Positions 9,178 to 17,425 of a DNA stretch of 64,000 nucleotides are shown piece by piece. The position numbers were made by a program, and so were the translations under genes. Origin of the DNA: Fibrobacterota bacterium (GTDB lineage Bacteria; Fibrobacterota; Fibrobacteria; UBA11236); assembly GCA_028287465.1 (NCBI GenBank), contig JAQBPO010000041.1:1-64000 (forward strand), given 5' to 3'. The notes beneath the pieces are model-generated. The model was not told where the DNA came from. It did no database searches and worked only from the letters and a program-made list of their open reading frames with translations. Position 1 is the first letter of the stretch, and each line of letters begins with the position of its first letter.

Positions 9178-10187
9178 ATACCGAGATCCATCCGCACGTA
9201 AAGCCCCGGACCCCGCAGAAACCGGCGCCCGAGGAATTCAAGGACCTGGGCTTCGGCACCCGGCTGGCCGCCCAGGACGCGCGCCTGCTCAACCGGGACG
9301 GGAGCTTCAACGTCGAACGCCGCGGCCTCCCGCCCCTGTTCGCGCTCAATATCTACCAAGAGCTCATCAAGCAGACCTGGCCCCGCTTCATCCTGACCGT
9401 CCTGTGCTTTTACGTGGCGGTGAACATGCTGTTCTCCCTGCTGTACATGGCGATCGGGGTGCGGCATCTGGCGGGCCTGGATACGTCCTCCGTTTCCAAC
9501 CGCTTCTGGGACGCGTTCTTCTTCAGCGCCCAGACCCTGACCACGGTCGGCTACGGGCGCATCAGCCCGGTCGGCTTCATCACCAGCATGACCGCGGCTT
9601 TCGAGTCCCTCGCGGGCCTGATGGGGTTCGCCTTGGCCACGGGCCTCCTGTACGCCCGCTTCTCCCGCCCCCAGGCGCGCATGCTGTTCAGCAAGAACGC
9701 CCTGATCAGCCCCTACCGCGGGGGCACGGCCTTGATGTTCAGGGTGGCCAACGGGCGCCGCAACGAGATGATCGAAACGGAAATCCAGGTGGCCCTGTCC
9801 TTGCCCGCCCCGGACGGGAAGCGCCGGTTCTACGATCTGCCCCTGGAACGCCGCAGCATCAACTTCTTCCCCCTCAGCTGGACCGTGGTGCATCCCATCG
9901 ACGCGGAGAGCCCTTTGTACGGCATGGGCGCGGAACACTTCAAGGACGCCGGCGAGATCTTCATCCAGATGAAATCCTTCGACGACGTATTCTCCCAGAC
10001 CCTCTATATCCGCAGCTCCTACCGGTTCGAGGACATCGTGTACGGGGCAAGCTTCACCTTCATCTTCGGCCGCAACGAGCGGGGGGCCACCACCATCGAC
10101 CTGCACCGGCTGGATGAGCACGAACCGGCGGAGCTGCCCCTGTTGGATCCCGCGGAAACGCGGCCGGAAGCCCGGGAGCCCGCATGA
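9174..10187 (+). CDS. Inward-rectifier (Kir-type) potassium channel
   Basis: 337 aa. Two membrane segments (about 70-93 and 137-160) flank a pore helix and the potassium selectivity filter TVGYG at 124-128. The cytoplasmic part from about 165 is the Kir beta-rich domain (MFRVANGRRNEMIETEIQV, SWTVVHPIDAESPLYG, YRFEDIVYGASF). Length and layout match bacterial KirBac channels, which pass K+ across the inner membrane. It is coupled by ATGA overlaps to the methyltransferase before and the deaminase after it. An N-terminal DARLLNRDGSFNV stretch is also typical of Kir proteins. High confidence on family; gating ligand unknown. Confidence 0.93.
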   Translation: MNTEIHPHVKPRTPQKPAPEEFKDLGFGTRLAAQDARLLNRDGSFNVERRGLPPLFALNIYQELIKQTWPRFILTVLCFYVAVNMLFSLLYMAIGVRHLAGLDTSSVSNRFWDAFFFSAQTLTTVGYGRISPVGFITSMTAAFESLAGLMGFALATGLLYARFSRPQARMLFSKNALISPYRGGTALMFRVANGRRNEMIETEIQVALSLPAPDGKRRFYDLPLERRSINFFPLSWTVVHPIDAESPLYGMGAEHFKDAGEIFIQMKSFDDVFSQTLYIRSSYRFEDIVYGASFTFIFGRNERGATTIDLHRLDEHEPAELPLLDPAETRPEAREPA

Positions 10188-10765
10188 GAGGCAAGGCCGG
10201 AAAGCCGGCGGCGAAGGCCCGCATCAAGGCGAAGGCCGCGGCGGGAACGGGCGCCGGTAGCCTGGGGGATACCCTCGAAACGGCCGGCCGCCTGATGGCC
10301 AAGGCCATCGCCCTGTCCCTCAAGGGCATGCGCGCCGGGAACGGCGGGCCCTTCGGGGCCGTGGTGGCCCGCAACGGCAGGATCGTCGGAAAGGGGAGCA
10401 ACCAGGTGGTGGCCTCCTCGGATCCCACGGCCCATGCGGAAGTGGTGGCCATCCGGGACGCCTGCCGCGCCTTGAAAACCTTCCAGCTGGACGGCTGCGT
10501 CCTGTACACCTCCTGCGAGCCGTGCCCCATGTGCCTGGCGGCGGCCTATTGGGCCCGCGTGGATCGCATCGTCTTCGCCAATTCGCGCGTCGATGCGGCC
10601 AGGATCGGCTTCGGGGACGATTTCATCTACCGGGAGATCCCGTTGCCGGCGGGAAAGCGCAAGCTCCCGATCACGCGGCTGATGGGGAAGGAAGCGCTGG
10701 CCGTCTTCCGCGAGTGGGAGCGTAAGACGGACAAGATCCCCTATGGGCCGGATCTCCTGGACTGA
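10184..10765 (+). CDS. guaD: Guanine deaminase-like zinc nucleoside/base deaminase
   Basis: 193 aa. Zinc site: HAE at 84-86 with the catalytic Glu, and CEPCPMC at 111-117 giving two Cys ligands. The GPFGAVV, AHAEVVAIRDAC and FGDDFIYREI segments follow the Bacillus GuaD type of guanine deaminase more closely than tRNA adenosine deaminase TadA; guanine would be converted to xanthine. The first 25 residues are a Lys/Ala-rich extension absent from the family. Last gene of the Nudix operon, joined by an ATGA overlap to the channel gene and followed by a terminator-like hairpin. Confidence 0.8.
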   Translation: MRGKAGKPAAKARIKAKAAAGTGAGSLGDTLETAGRLMAKAIALSLKGMRAGNGGPFGAVVARNGRIVGKGSNQVVASSDPTAHAEVVAIRDACRALKTFQLDGCVLYTSCEPCPMCLAAAYWARVDRIVFANSRVDAARIGFGDDFIYREIPLPAGKRKLPITRLMGKEALAVFREWERKTDKIPYGPDLLD

Positions 10766-10777
10766 TTTGATTCGCTT

Positions 10778-10798
10778 TTGCCCGCCCCCCGCGGGCAA
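10778..10798 (+). terminator. Terminator-like hairpin after the Nudix-Kir-deaminase operon
   Basis: TTGCCCGC and GCGGGCAA pair over 8 bp around a CCCCC loop, 12 bases past the deaminase stop. No T-tract follows, so Rho-independent action is uncertain, but the position between an operon end and a new promoter supports it. Confidence 0.5.
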
Positions 10799-10831
10799 CC
10801 CCCGTAAGTCCTTTGTACATAGCGGGTTCGG

Positions 10832-10861
10832 TTGCACTCGCCGGAATCGCAATCGTATAAT
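10832..10861 (+). promoter_or_regulatory. Sigma70-type promoter of the glycan cluster
   Basis: TTGCAC (10832-10837), 18-base spacer, and a perfect TATAAT (10856-10861). The in-frame GTG at 10868 is only 6 bases after the -10 box, where transcription should begin, so the first cluster gene may be translated from a leaderless mRNA. Confidence 0.7.
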
Positions 10862-10867
10862 GGCTGG

Positions 10868-11602
10868 GTGCTTCAAACCCCGAAAGACAGGCCGGGCGAT
10901 TACGGGATAATCGTCCAGGCCCGCATGGGATCCACCCGGCTTCCGGGCAAGGTCCTGCGCGAGGCTTTGGGCAAGCCCATGCTGCGATACCAGCTGGAAA
11001 CCCTGCTCCGGGCCGATTTGGGACCGGTGGTGGTGGCCACCTCCGACCTGCCGGCCGATGACGGCATCGAGGCGCTTTGCGCGAAGGTGGGAACCCCTTG
11101 CCTGCGCGGGGACGAAGCCGACGTGGCGTCCCGGTTCTCCGCGGCGATCGAACGGTTCGGCTTCCGGGCCTTCGTGCGCGTATGCGGGGACAGCCCCCTG
11201 ATGGACGCGGAACTCATCCGGAGGGCCTTGCGCGAATTCGCGTCCGGTCCCTGCGATCTGGCGACCAATACCTTCCCCCGCAGCTTCCCCAAGGGCCAAT
11301 CCGTGGAAGTCCTGGGCAGCCCGGCATTCAATGCCGCCCGTTCCCGCTTCGATGCCGGGGATCGGGAGCACGTAACGCGTTATTTCTACCGCCATCCCGG
11401 CGAATTCCTCATCCGCAATTTCTCCGCCGGACGCGATTGCGGGGCGATCCAATTGTCCGTGGACACGCCGGAGGACTTCGAGCGTTTCGAAGCCCTGGTA
11501 GCGGGCGCGGACCGGCCCCATTGGCAGTACGGATGGTCCGATTGGGTCTCGGCCGCAGAGGCCCTTGCGAAGTCCCGCGCCGGCGACCGGGGCCGGGCAT
11601 GA
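10868..11602 (+). CDS. spsF: SpsF-like cytidylyltransferase family protein
   Basis: 244 aa from GTG 10868. Residues about 10-35 carry the nucleotidyltransferase loop IIVQARMGSTRLPGKVL; VRVCGDSPLMDAELI follows, as in CMP-Kdo/CMP-sialate synthetases and SpsF (spore-coat polysaccharide) proteins. These enzymes activate an acid sugar with CTP. It is first in a run that includes a NeuB synthase, and no standard NeuA is present, so it may activate the cluster's nonulosonic acid (inference). A TTG at 10832 is also in frame but is part of the -35 box. Its TGA overlaps the next ATG. Confidence 0.75.
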   Translation: MLQTPKDRPGDYGIIVQARMGSTRLPGKVLREALGKPMLRYQLETLLRADLGPVVVATSDLPADDGIEALCAKVGTPCLRGDEADVASRFSAAIERFGFRAFVRVCGDSPLMDAELIRRALREFASGPCDLATNTFPRSFPKGQSVEVLGSPAFNAARSRFDAGDREHVTRYFYRHPGEFLIRNFSAGRDCGAIQLSVDTPEDFERFEALVAGADRPHWQYGWSDWVSAAEALAKSRAGDRGRA

Positions 11603-12603
11603 AGCCCTTGCGCCTGGGAGTCATCGGATTGGGCGTGGGCGAACAGCATATCCTGGCCGCCCGAGCGCGCCCGGGCTGGGAATTGGCCGCCCTTTGCGAC
11701 TTCTCCCCGGAAAAGCTCGCGGAGGTCTCGGCGCGGCATCCGGGCATCCCCGCCACCGCGGATGCGGATTCCGTGATCGACGATCCCTCCATCGATCTGG
11801 TCACCATCGCCTCATGGGACAATTTCCACCATGCCCAGATCCTGCGCGCCCTGGAGAAAGGCAAGCACGTCTTCGTGGAGAAGCCCTTGTGCCTTTCCCG
11901 CGAAGAGGCGAAGGACATCCGGAGCGCCTTGCGGGCCCATCCCCGCCTCAGGCTTTCCTCCAACCTGATCCTGCGCCGCTCCCTGCGTTTCATGCAGGTG
12001 AAGGCCCTGATCGACGCGGGCCGCCTGGGCGATCTCTATCATCTGGAGGCGGATTACAATTACGGCCGCCTAGGGAAGATCACCGAGGGCTGGCGGGCGG
12101 AGATCCCGTTCTATTCCGTGATCTACGGCGGCGGCGTGCACATGGTGGATCTGATGATGTGGTTCACCGGCGGCGACGTGACCGAGGTGACGGCCTACGG
12201 CAACCGCCTGGCCACGCGGGGCACGGCCTTCCGCTTCGACGATTGCGTGACCTCCATCCTGCGCTTCCGGAACGGCGCGACCGGGAAGATGGGCGCCAAT
12301 TTCGGCTGCGTGTATCCGCATTTCCACCAGGTCTCCGTGTACGGCACCAAAGCCACTTTCCAGAACACCCTCGAAGGCGGGAAGCTCGTGGTCGATCGCG
12401 CCCCCGGCGCCCCGGTCGAAGCGGTCGATGCGCCCTATCCCGGCTGCCAGAAGGGCGAACTGCTCGGCGGTTTCATGGACGGGATCCTGGCGGGCCGGGA
12501 ACCGGAAATCCCCGCCGACGCGGTTTTCCGGACCATGTCGGTCTGTTTCGCCATCGAGGAATCGGCCCGCAAAGGGATCCCGGTGACGGTGGAATACGTA
12601 TGA
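11599..12603 (+). CDS. Gfo/Idh/MocA-family sugar oxidoreductase
   Basis: 334 aa. The N-terminal Rossmann fold is marked by GVIGLGVGEQH (residues 7-17) and the family signature GKHVFVEKPLCLS around 90-102, which includes the conserved EKP lysine. The C-terminal beta-sheet domain includes GGGVHMVDLMMWF, with the His usually near the active site. Family members oxidise or reduce a hydroxyl on sugars or nucleotide sugars with NAD(P). Here it probably makes the keto group used by the DegT aminotransferase downstream. Coupled to spsF by an ATGA overlap. Confidence 0.88.
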   Translation: MKPLRLGVIGLGVGEQHILAARARPGWELAALCDFSPEKLAEVSARHPGIPATADADSVIDDPSIDLVTIASWDNFHHAQILRALEKGKHVFVEKPLCLSREEAKDIRSALRAHPRLRLSSNLILRRSLRFMQVKALIDAGRLGDLYHLEADYNYGRLGKITEGWRAEIPFYSVIYGGGVHMVDLMMWFTGGDVTEVTAYGNRLATRGTAFRFDDCVTSILRFRNGATGKMGANFGCVYPHFHQVSVYGTKATFQNTLEGGKLVVDRAPGAPVEAVDAPYPGCQKGELLGGFMDGILAGREPEIPADAVFRTMSVCFAIEESARKGIPVTVEYV

Positions 12604-12703
12604 ACGGATGGCGTCGGAAGCGAAGCGGATGGGCTTGGAAGGGCATGGAAGCGCATGCGAAGCACATGGAACGAGCGGTGAAAGCGAATCGAAAGGGAAG
12701 GCA

Positions 12704-13861
12704 ATGAACGAGATAGTTTTCGGACGTCCGATTTTCGGCGAAGAGGAAGGCCAGGCCGTGCTCAAGGTGATGGCCTCGGGAACCCTCGTGCACGGCCCCA
12801 AGCTCAAGGAGTTCGAAGCGGACTTCTGCAAATTCACCGGCGCGCCCTATGCGGTGGCCGTATCCAATTGCACCGCGGCCCTGCACCTGGCCTACTTCTA
12901 CCTGGGCCTGGGCCCGGGCGACGAGGTGATCGTGCCGGCGCAGACCCATACCGCCACGGCCCATGCGGTGGAACTGACGGGCGCGAAACCCGTATTCGTG
13001 GACGCGGAGGCCCTGACGGGCAATATCGATATCGGACGCATCGAAGCCGCCATCACGCCCCGCACCAAGGCCCTTTCCATCGTCCACTTCCTGGGCATGC
13101 CCGTCGAGATGGACAAGGTGATGGCCATCGCGAAGAAGCGCGGCCTGTTCGTGGTGGAGGATTGCGCCCTGGCCACGGGGACCTACTATAACGGCGTCCA
13201 CGCCGGACTGCACGGGGACGTGGGGTGCTTCTCCTTCTACCCGGCCAAGCACATGACCACGTCCGAAGGCGGGATGTTGATCACCCGGCACGAGAAGATC
13301 GCCCAGACCATCGGCCGCCAGCGTGCCTTCGGCATGGACCGCCACGTGGGGGAGCGCACGATCCCGGGCGTCTACGACGTACAGGGGCTGGGCTTCAATT
13401 ACCGGATGAGCGAGATCAACGCGGCCTTGGGCGTGGAACAGCTGAAGCGCCTTCCCGGATTCCTGGCCAAGCGCGCCGAGAACCATAAGGCCCTGACCGC
13501 GGCCCTTCAAGGCGTCAAAGGCCTTTCCATGCTGCTTTCCGAACGCGCGGGGTCGGTCCACAGCCATTACTGCCATACCGTCCTGCTGGACGACGCCATC
13601 GCCCCCAAAAGGGTCGAGATCATCAAATACCTCAACGGCAACGGGGTCGGGACGAGCATCTACTACCCCCACCCCGTCCCGTACATGACTTTTTATCGTC
13701 AAAAATACGGTTATAAGGAGGGGGATTTCCCCGTTGCGGCCCGGATAAGCGACAATTCCATCGCTCTGCCCGTCGGACCGCATATAGGGCTAAAGGAAAT
13801 GGAAATAATTGCCGAAACCCTTAAGAAGGCATTAAAGGCCGTTCAGGGAGAACTCAAATGA
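12704..13861 (+). CDS. DegT/DnrJ/EryC1 PLP-dependent sugar aminotransferase
   Basis: 385 aa from the ATG at 12704, preceded by AAGGGAAGGC. The family core is clear: VSNCTAALHLAYFYLGLGPGDEVI binds PLP phosphate, VVEDCAL gives the PLP-stacking acidic residue, and FYPAKHMTTSEGG holds the Schiff-base lysine. Family members transfer an amino group from Glu to a keto-sugar nucleotide. It follows the oxidoreductase gene, from which about 100 bases of purine-rich DNA separate it; the reading frame is open through that stretch but lacks conserved sequence. The stop overlaps the epimerase start. Confidence 0.88.
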   Translation: MNEIVFGRPIFGEEEGQAVLKVMASGTLVHGPKLKEFEADFCKFTGAPYAVAVSNCTAALHLAYFYLGLGPGDEVIVPAQTHTATAHAVELTGAKPVFVDAEALTGNIDIGRIEAAITPRTKALSIVHFLGMPVEMDKVMAIAKKRGLFVVEDCALATGTYYNGVHAGLHGDVGCFSFYPAKHMTTSEGGMLITRHEKIAQTIGRQRAFGMDRHVGERTIPGVYDVQGLGFNYRMSEINAALGVEQLKRLPGFLAKRAENHKALTAALQGVKGLSMLLSERAGSVHSHYCHTVLLDDAIAPKRVEIIKYLNGNGVGTSIYYPHPVPYMTFYRQKYGYKEGDFPVAARISDNSIALPVGPHIGLKEMEIIAETLKKALKAVQGELK

Positions 13862-14925
13862 TCAATCTCAAAGGCAAGCGCGTATTACTGGTCGGGGGCG
13901 CCGGATTCATCGGCCACCATTTGGCGATTTCCCTCAAGAAGAGGGGCGTCGAAGTAGAGATCATGGACAGCCTCCAGGTGAACAACCTCTGCGCTTTCCA
14001 GAACAGCGCCATGGACATCCCCAACCGGGACCGTTACGTGGGCATCCTGAACGAGCGCCTGGAACTGCTCCGCCGGGCCGGCATACCCGTCCATGTCCAG
14101 GACGCCCGCGACTACCATGGCCTTTCCCAACTGGTCGCCAAGTTCAAGCCCAATGCCCTGATCCATCTCGCCGCCATTTCCCATGCCGGCAAATCCAACA
14201 AGGATCCCTACAGCACTTTCGATCATAATCTCCGCACCCTTGAGAACGCCCTGGACGCGTGCCGGGACACGGTCGAGCACTTCATCTTCTTCTCCTCGAG
14301 CATGGTGTACGGCAACTTCCCCAACGGCTTCGCGAGCGAGGATACGCCCTGCAACCCCATCGGCATCTACGGCGCCCTCAAGTTCGCCGGGGAGAAGATG
14401 GTCATCGCCTACAACCAGGTGTTCAACCTCCCCTATACCATAGTGCGCCCCTCCGCCCTCTACGGCGAGCGTTGCGTGAGCCGCCGCGTGGGCCAGATCT
14501 TCATCGAAAGCGCCATGGACGGGCTCGAAATCAACGTGAACGGCAAAGGCAGCGACGGCCTGGATTTCACCTACGTGGAAGACCTGGTCGGCGGCGTCGT
14601 GAACGTCCTCGAGAACGAGAAATCCAAGAACGAGATCTTCAACCTCACCTTCGGCCAGAGCCGTTCGCTGACGGAAATGATCGGCATCCTGTCGGAGAAC
14701 TTCCCCGACGTGAAGGTCAACTACCTGCCCAAGGACGTGCTGATGCCGGACCGCGGCACCCTGGACATCTCCAAGGCCCGCCGTTTGATCGGGTACAACC
14801 CCAAGAATCCCCTTGAAAAGGGCTACCTGCGCTACATAAACTGGTACAAGGAGTCCATGGCCAATCCGGATTGGAGTTTCGGGGGCAAAATCACCAAGCA
14901 TGCGTTCGTACCGACCGGAACCTGA
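13858..14925 (+). CDS. NAD-dependent epimerase/dehydratase (extended SDR)
   Basis: 355 aa. NAD-binding GGAGFIG at about 13-19, HLAAISHAG after the fourth strand, the Ser-rich FFSSSMVYG and the catalytic YGALK (Tyr-x-x-x-Lys) around 177-181 identify the UDP-glucose 4-epimerase/4,6-dehydratase superfamily. RPSALYGERC is the usual substrate-binding segment. The exact reaction on the nucleotide sugar is not determined. Coupled to the aminotransferase by an ATGA overlap; the last 26 bases overlap the next gene. Confidence 0.87.
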   Translation: MINLKGKRVLLVGGAGFIGHHLAISLKKRGVEVEIMDSLQVNNLCAFQNSAMDIPNRDRYVGILNERLELLRRAGIPVHVQDARDYHGLSQLVAKFKPNALIHLAAISHAGKSNKDPYSTFDHNLRTLENALDACRDTVEHFIFFSSSMVYGNFPNGFASEDTPCNPIGIYGALKFAGEKMVIAYNQVFNLPYTIVRPSALYGERCVSRRVGQIFIESAMDGLEINVNGKGSDGLDFTYVEDLVGGVVNVLENEKSKNEIFNLTFGQSRSLTEMIGILSENFPDVKVNYLPKDVLMPDRGTLDISKARRLIGYNPKNPLEKGYLRYINWYKESMANPDWSFGGKITKHAFVPTGT

Positions 14926-15664
14926 TCTTTGGCTGGGCGGAATCCTGGGCCATGAGGCCTACCGCCTGACCCCGGTCCCTACCGGCGACATGGATGTGGA
15001 AAACCTTCCTTCGCGGGACGCTCCCGCAAGGAAGGTTTTCATTTATGCCAAAACCGAAGTGACCGCCCCGGACGAGTCCCGGTTCCTGGAGGCGAACGGA
15101 TTCCGCCTTACGGATACCAACCTGACCTTCGCGCGCCGGCGCATCGAACCGGAGCCCTCCATGGAAACGCGGGTGCGCCTGGCCGTCCCCTCGGACGAGG
15201 AGGCCGTCGTGGCCTTGGCCCGCGGGAGTTTCACCTTGGATCGGTTCCATCTGGATCCGGAAGTGCCCAAGGCGACGGCGGATCGCCTGAAAGGGGAATG
15301 GGTGCGCAATTACTTCAAAGGCGAGCGGGGCGCCGCCATGGCCGTGGCCGAGTCCGGAACCGGGAAAGGGATCGCGGGCTTCCTGCTCTTCCTCCTGGCC
15401 GGGAACGCCCTTGTCATCGACCTCGTCGCGGTATCCCCGGACCACCGCAACCAGGGCCTGGCCGGGGCCATGACCCGTTTCGGGGAACGATGCTTCCCCA
15501 AGGCCGAAACCCTGAGGGTAGGCACGCAAATCGGGAACGCAGGCGCCATCCGGTGCTACCAGAACCTGGGGTTCCGCCTGGAGCATTCCCACTACGTATT
15601 CCACTATCACGGACCGATGCCGGCGTTCGCCCGGGCCGTCGGCACGGGCAAGGCGGCTTCATGA
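14900..15664 (+). CDS. WecD-like GNAT sugar N-acetyltransferase
   Basis: 254 aa. The C-terminal GNAT domain (about 90-235) has the acetyl-CoA loop DHRNQGLAGAM and a GNAGAIRCYQNLGF segment. The N-terminal region, including FLEANGFRLTDTNLTF, parallels the extra domain of WecD, which acetylates a dTDP-4-amino sugar, so the early start at 14900 is kept although it overlaps the epimerase gene by 26 bases. It probably acetylates the amino group introduced by the DegT enzyme. A strong hairpin with flanking A- and T-tracts lies inside codons 34-47. Its stop overlaps the neuB-like start. Confidence 0.75.
   Translation: MRSYRPEPDLWLGGILGHEAYRLTPVPTGDMDVENLPSRDAPARKVFIYAKTEVTAPDESRFLEANGFRLTDTNLTFARRRIEPEPSMETRVRLAVPSDEEAVVALARGSFTLDRFHLDPEVPKATADRLKGEWVRNYFKGERGAAMAVAESGTGKGIAGFLLFLLAGNALVIDLVAVSPDHRNQGLAGAMTRFGERCFPKAETLRVGTQIGNAGAIRCYQNLGFRLEHSHYVFHYHGPMPAFARAVGTGKAAS
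15000..15039 (+). terminator. Strong intragenic hairpin, terminator-like
   Basis: An 18-bp stem (AAAACCTTCC... against ...GGAAGGTTTT, one bulged C at 15012) closes on a CGC loop, and TTTTCATTT follows. It has the A-tract, GC stem and T-rich tail of a Rho-independent terminator yet lies inside the acetyltransferase coding region, about 75 bases after the epimerase stop. It could attenuate transcription of the downstream cluster genes. Confidence 0.5.
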
Positions 15665-16668
15665 GAATCGGCGGCATCGATCTGGATCGCGAGGTCCTGG
15701 TCATCGCGGAAATAGGCAACAACCACGAAGGCAGTTTCGCCTTGGCGGAAGAGATGGTCGGATTGGCCGCGGAGAGCGGGGCCCAGGCCGTCAAATTCCA
15801 GACCTTCCGGACCGAGCATTACGTCACCCGCAAGGATGCGGATCGCTTCGCCCGCCTGAAGTCATACGAGCTCGGGGACCGGGCCTTCGAAAAGCTGGCG
15901 GCCCAGGCCCGCAAGGCCGGGCTGCTCTTCCTCTCCACGCCCTTCGATCTGGAAAGCGCCCGCTTCCTGGGCCCCCTTGTCGACGCGTACAAGGTTTCCT
16001 CCTCGGACAACGTCTTCTATCCCCTGCTCGAGGAAATCGCCAAGGGCGGCAAGCCGGTCATCCTCTCCTGCGGCCTCGCGGGCCTGGACGATATCGCCTA
16101 TTCGGCCGCCTTCGTGAAGCAAGCATGGAAACGTCTCGGCAAGGATCAGGGACTGGCCGTGCTCCATTGCGTCACCGCCTACCCCGTGCCCCCGGAGGAA
16201 GCGAACCTGGGGGCCATCCGCGCCATGCAACGCCTGGGCCTTACCGTGGGCTATTCGGATCATACCCTGGGAATCGATGCGGCCGTGCTTTCCGTGGCCC
16301 TGGGCGCGCGCATCATCGAGAAGCATTTCACCCTGGACAAGAACCACAGCAGCTTCCGCGATCACCAGATTTCCGCCGACCCCGCGGAGATGAGCCTGCT
16401 CGTGCGCAAGGTGAAGGAAGCGGCGGTATTGCTGGGCTCGGGAGAAAAGATCCCGCAGCAGGCGGAATTGAAGAACCTGACCGCGGTCCGGCGTTCCATC
16501 GTGGCCGGCCGGGATCTCGCCGCGGGAGAGACCCTGCGCTGGGAGGATCTCACCTGGACCCGGCCTTCCGGAGGCCTGGCCCCCGGCAACGAAGCGCCCC
16601 TCCTGGGCCGCAAGCTGGCGAAGCCCCTGAAGCAGGGCGATTGGATCACCCCGGACGCCCTCGCCTGA
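15661..16668 (+). CDS. neuB: NeuB-type nonulosonic acid synthase
   Basis: 335 aa. The TIM-barrel domain starts with VIAEIGNNHEGS and continues with AVKFQTF, STPFDLESA, CVTAYPVP, and GYSDHTLG, all diagnostic of the sialic, legionaminic and pseudaminic acid synthases. EKHFTLDKN and DHQISADP complete the active site, where phosphoenolpyruvate condenses with a six-carbon amino sugar. Residues about 280-335 form the antifreeze-like SAF domain (RRSIVAGRDLAAGETL). The exact product cannot be read. It anchors the reading of the cluster as nonulosonic acid biosynthesis. Start by ATGA overlap with the acetyltransferase gene. Confidence 0.9.
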   Translation: MRIGGIDLDREVLVIAEIGNNHEGSFALAEEMVGLAAESGAQAVKFQTFRTEHYVTRKDADRFARLKSYELGDRAFEKLAAQARKAGLLFLSTPFDLESARFLGPLVDAYKVSSSDNVFYPLLEEIAKGGKPVILSCGLAGLDDIAYSAAFVKQAWKRLGKDQGLAVLHCVTAYPVPPEEANLGAIRAMQRLGLTVGYSDHTLGIDAAVLSVALGARIIEKHFTLDKNHSSFRDHQISADPAEMSLLVRKVKEAAVLLGSGEKIPQQAELKNLTAVRRSIVAGRDLAAGETLRWEDLTWTRPSGGLAPGNEAPLLGRKLAKPLKQGDWITPDALA

Positions 16669-16675
16669 AAGCGGC

Positions 16676-17425
16676 ATGAAGCTCGCCATCTTAACCACGG
16701 AAACCCTCCATCATGCCTGGTTCGTCCGGGAACTGGCGAGAGCCTATCCGCTTTCCGCGGCGGTGATCGAAAGGAAATCCCTCAAGGCCCCGTTCGAGAC
16801 GGCGCATCCCATGGAGGCGATGCGGGAGGATTTCGAGCGGGAAGCCTTTTTCGGGGGAAAAGCGCCGGCCATCGCCGATCTCGTTCCGACCCATGCCTTC
16901 GATTCCATCAACGATCCGGCCGCGCGCGCCCTGGTGGCGTCCCTGGATCCGGACCTTATCCTGGTCTTCGGCACCGGCAAGATAGGGCGGGAACTCATTT
17001 CCGTGAAACCGCGATCCATCCTGAACCTGCACGGAGGCGACCCTCGGGAGTACCGCGGGCTGGACTCGCACCTATGGGCCATCTACCACTCGGATTTCGG
17101 CGGGCTGGTGACCACCTTGCACCATTTGAATGCGGACCTGGACGACGGCGATATCGTCCTGCAGGGGGAGCTGGCCGTGACGAAGGGGATGGAGTTGCAT
17201 CAGCTGCGGAAGGCCAACACCGAAGTCTGCGTTTCGATGTGCCTGTCCGCCATCGACATGCAGGCCCGCCTGGGAGCCCCGGTCTCCGCGCCCCAGGGGA
17301 AACGCGGGCGTTACTATTCCTTCATGCCCGCGCCCCTGAAGGAGGTTTGCCTCCGGAAATTCAGGAAGCATACCTCATCGCTCCCCGCAAAGAACTCCGA
17401 AAGGCCCCTCGATGGACATGGGTAA
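16676..17425 (+). CDS. Formyltransferase-family protein
   Basis: 249 aa. The segment ILVFGTGKIGRELI followed by ILNLHGGDPREYRGLDS matches the Formyl_trans_N fold, with the HGG/RG pocket that binds 10-formyltetrahydrofolate, and LHHLNADLDDGDIVLQ is typical of this group. The classical Asn-His-Asp triad is represented by LNLHGG and a later DDGDI. Members N-formylate methionyl-tRNA or amino sugars. Beside neuB and an aminotransferase, a sugar N-formyltransferase is the likely role. Starts 7 bases after neuB and overlaps the deacetylase gene by 14 bases. Confidence 0.75.
   Translation: MKLAILTTETLHHAWFVRELARAYPLSAAVIERKSLKAPFETAHPMEAMREDFEREAFFGGKAPAIADLVPTHAFDSINDPAARALVASLDPDLILVFGTGKIGRELISVKPRSILNLHGGDPREYRGLDSHLWAIYHSDFGGLVTTLHHLNADLDDGDIVLQGELAVTKGMELHQLRKANTEVCVSMCLSAIDMQARLGAPVSAPQGKRGRYYSFMPAPLKEVCLRKFRKHTSSLPAKNSERPLDGHG

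Noticed and set aside
12604-12703. Purine-rich stretch with repeated GAAGCG/GGAAGG-like words between the oxidoreductase and aminotransferase genes
   Set aside because: The words are too degenerate to call a repeat array and no function is visible; probably only an untranslated spacer.
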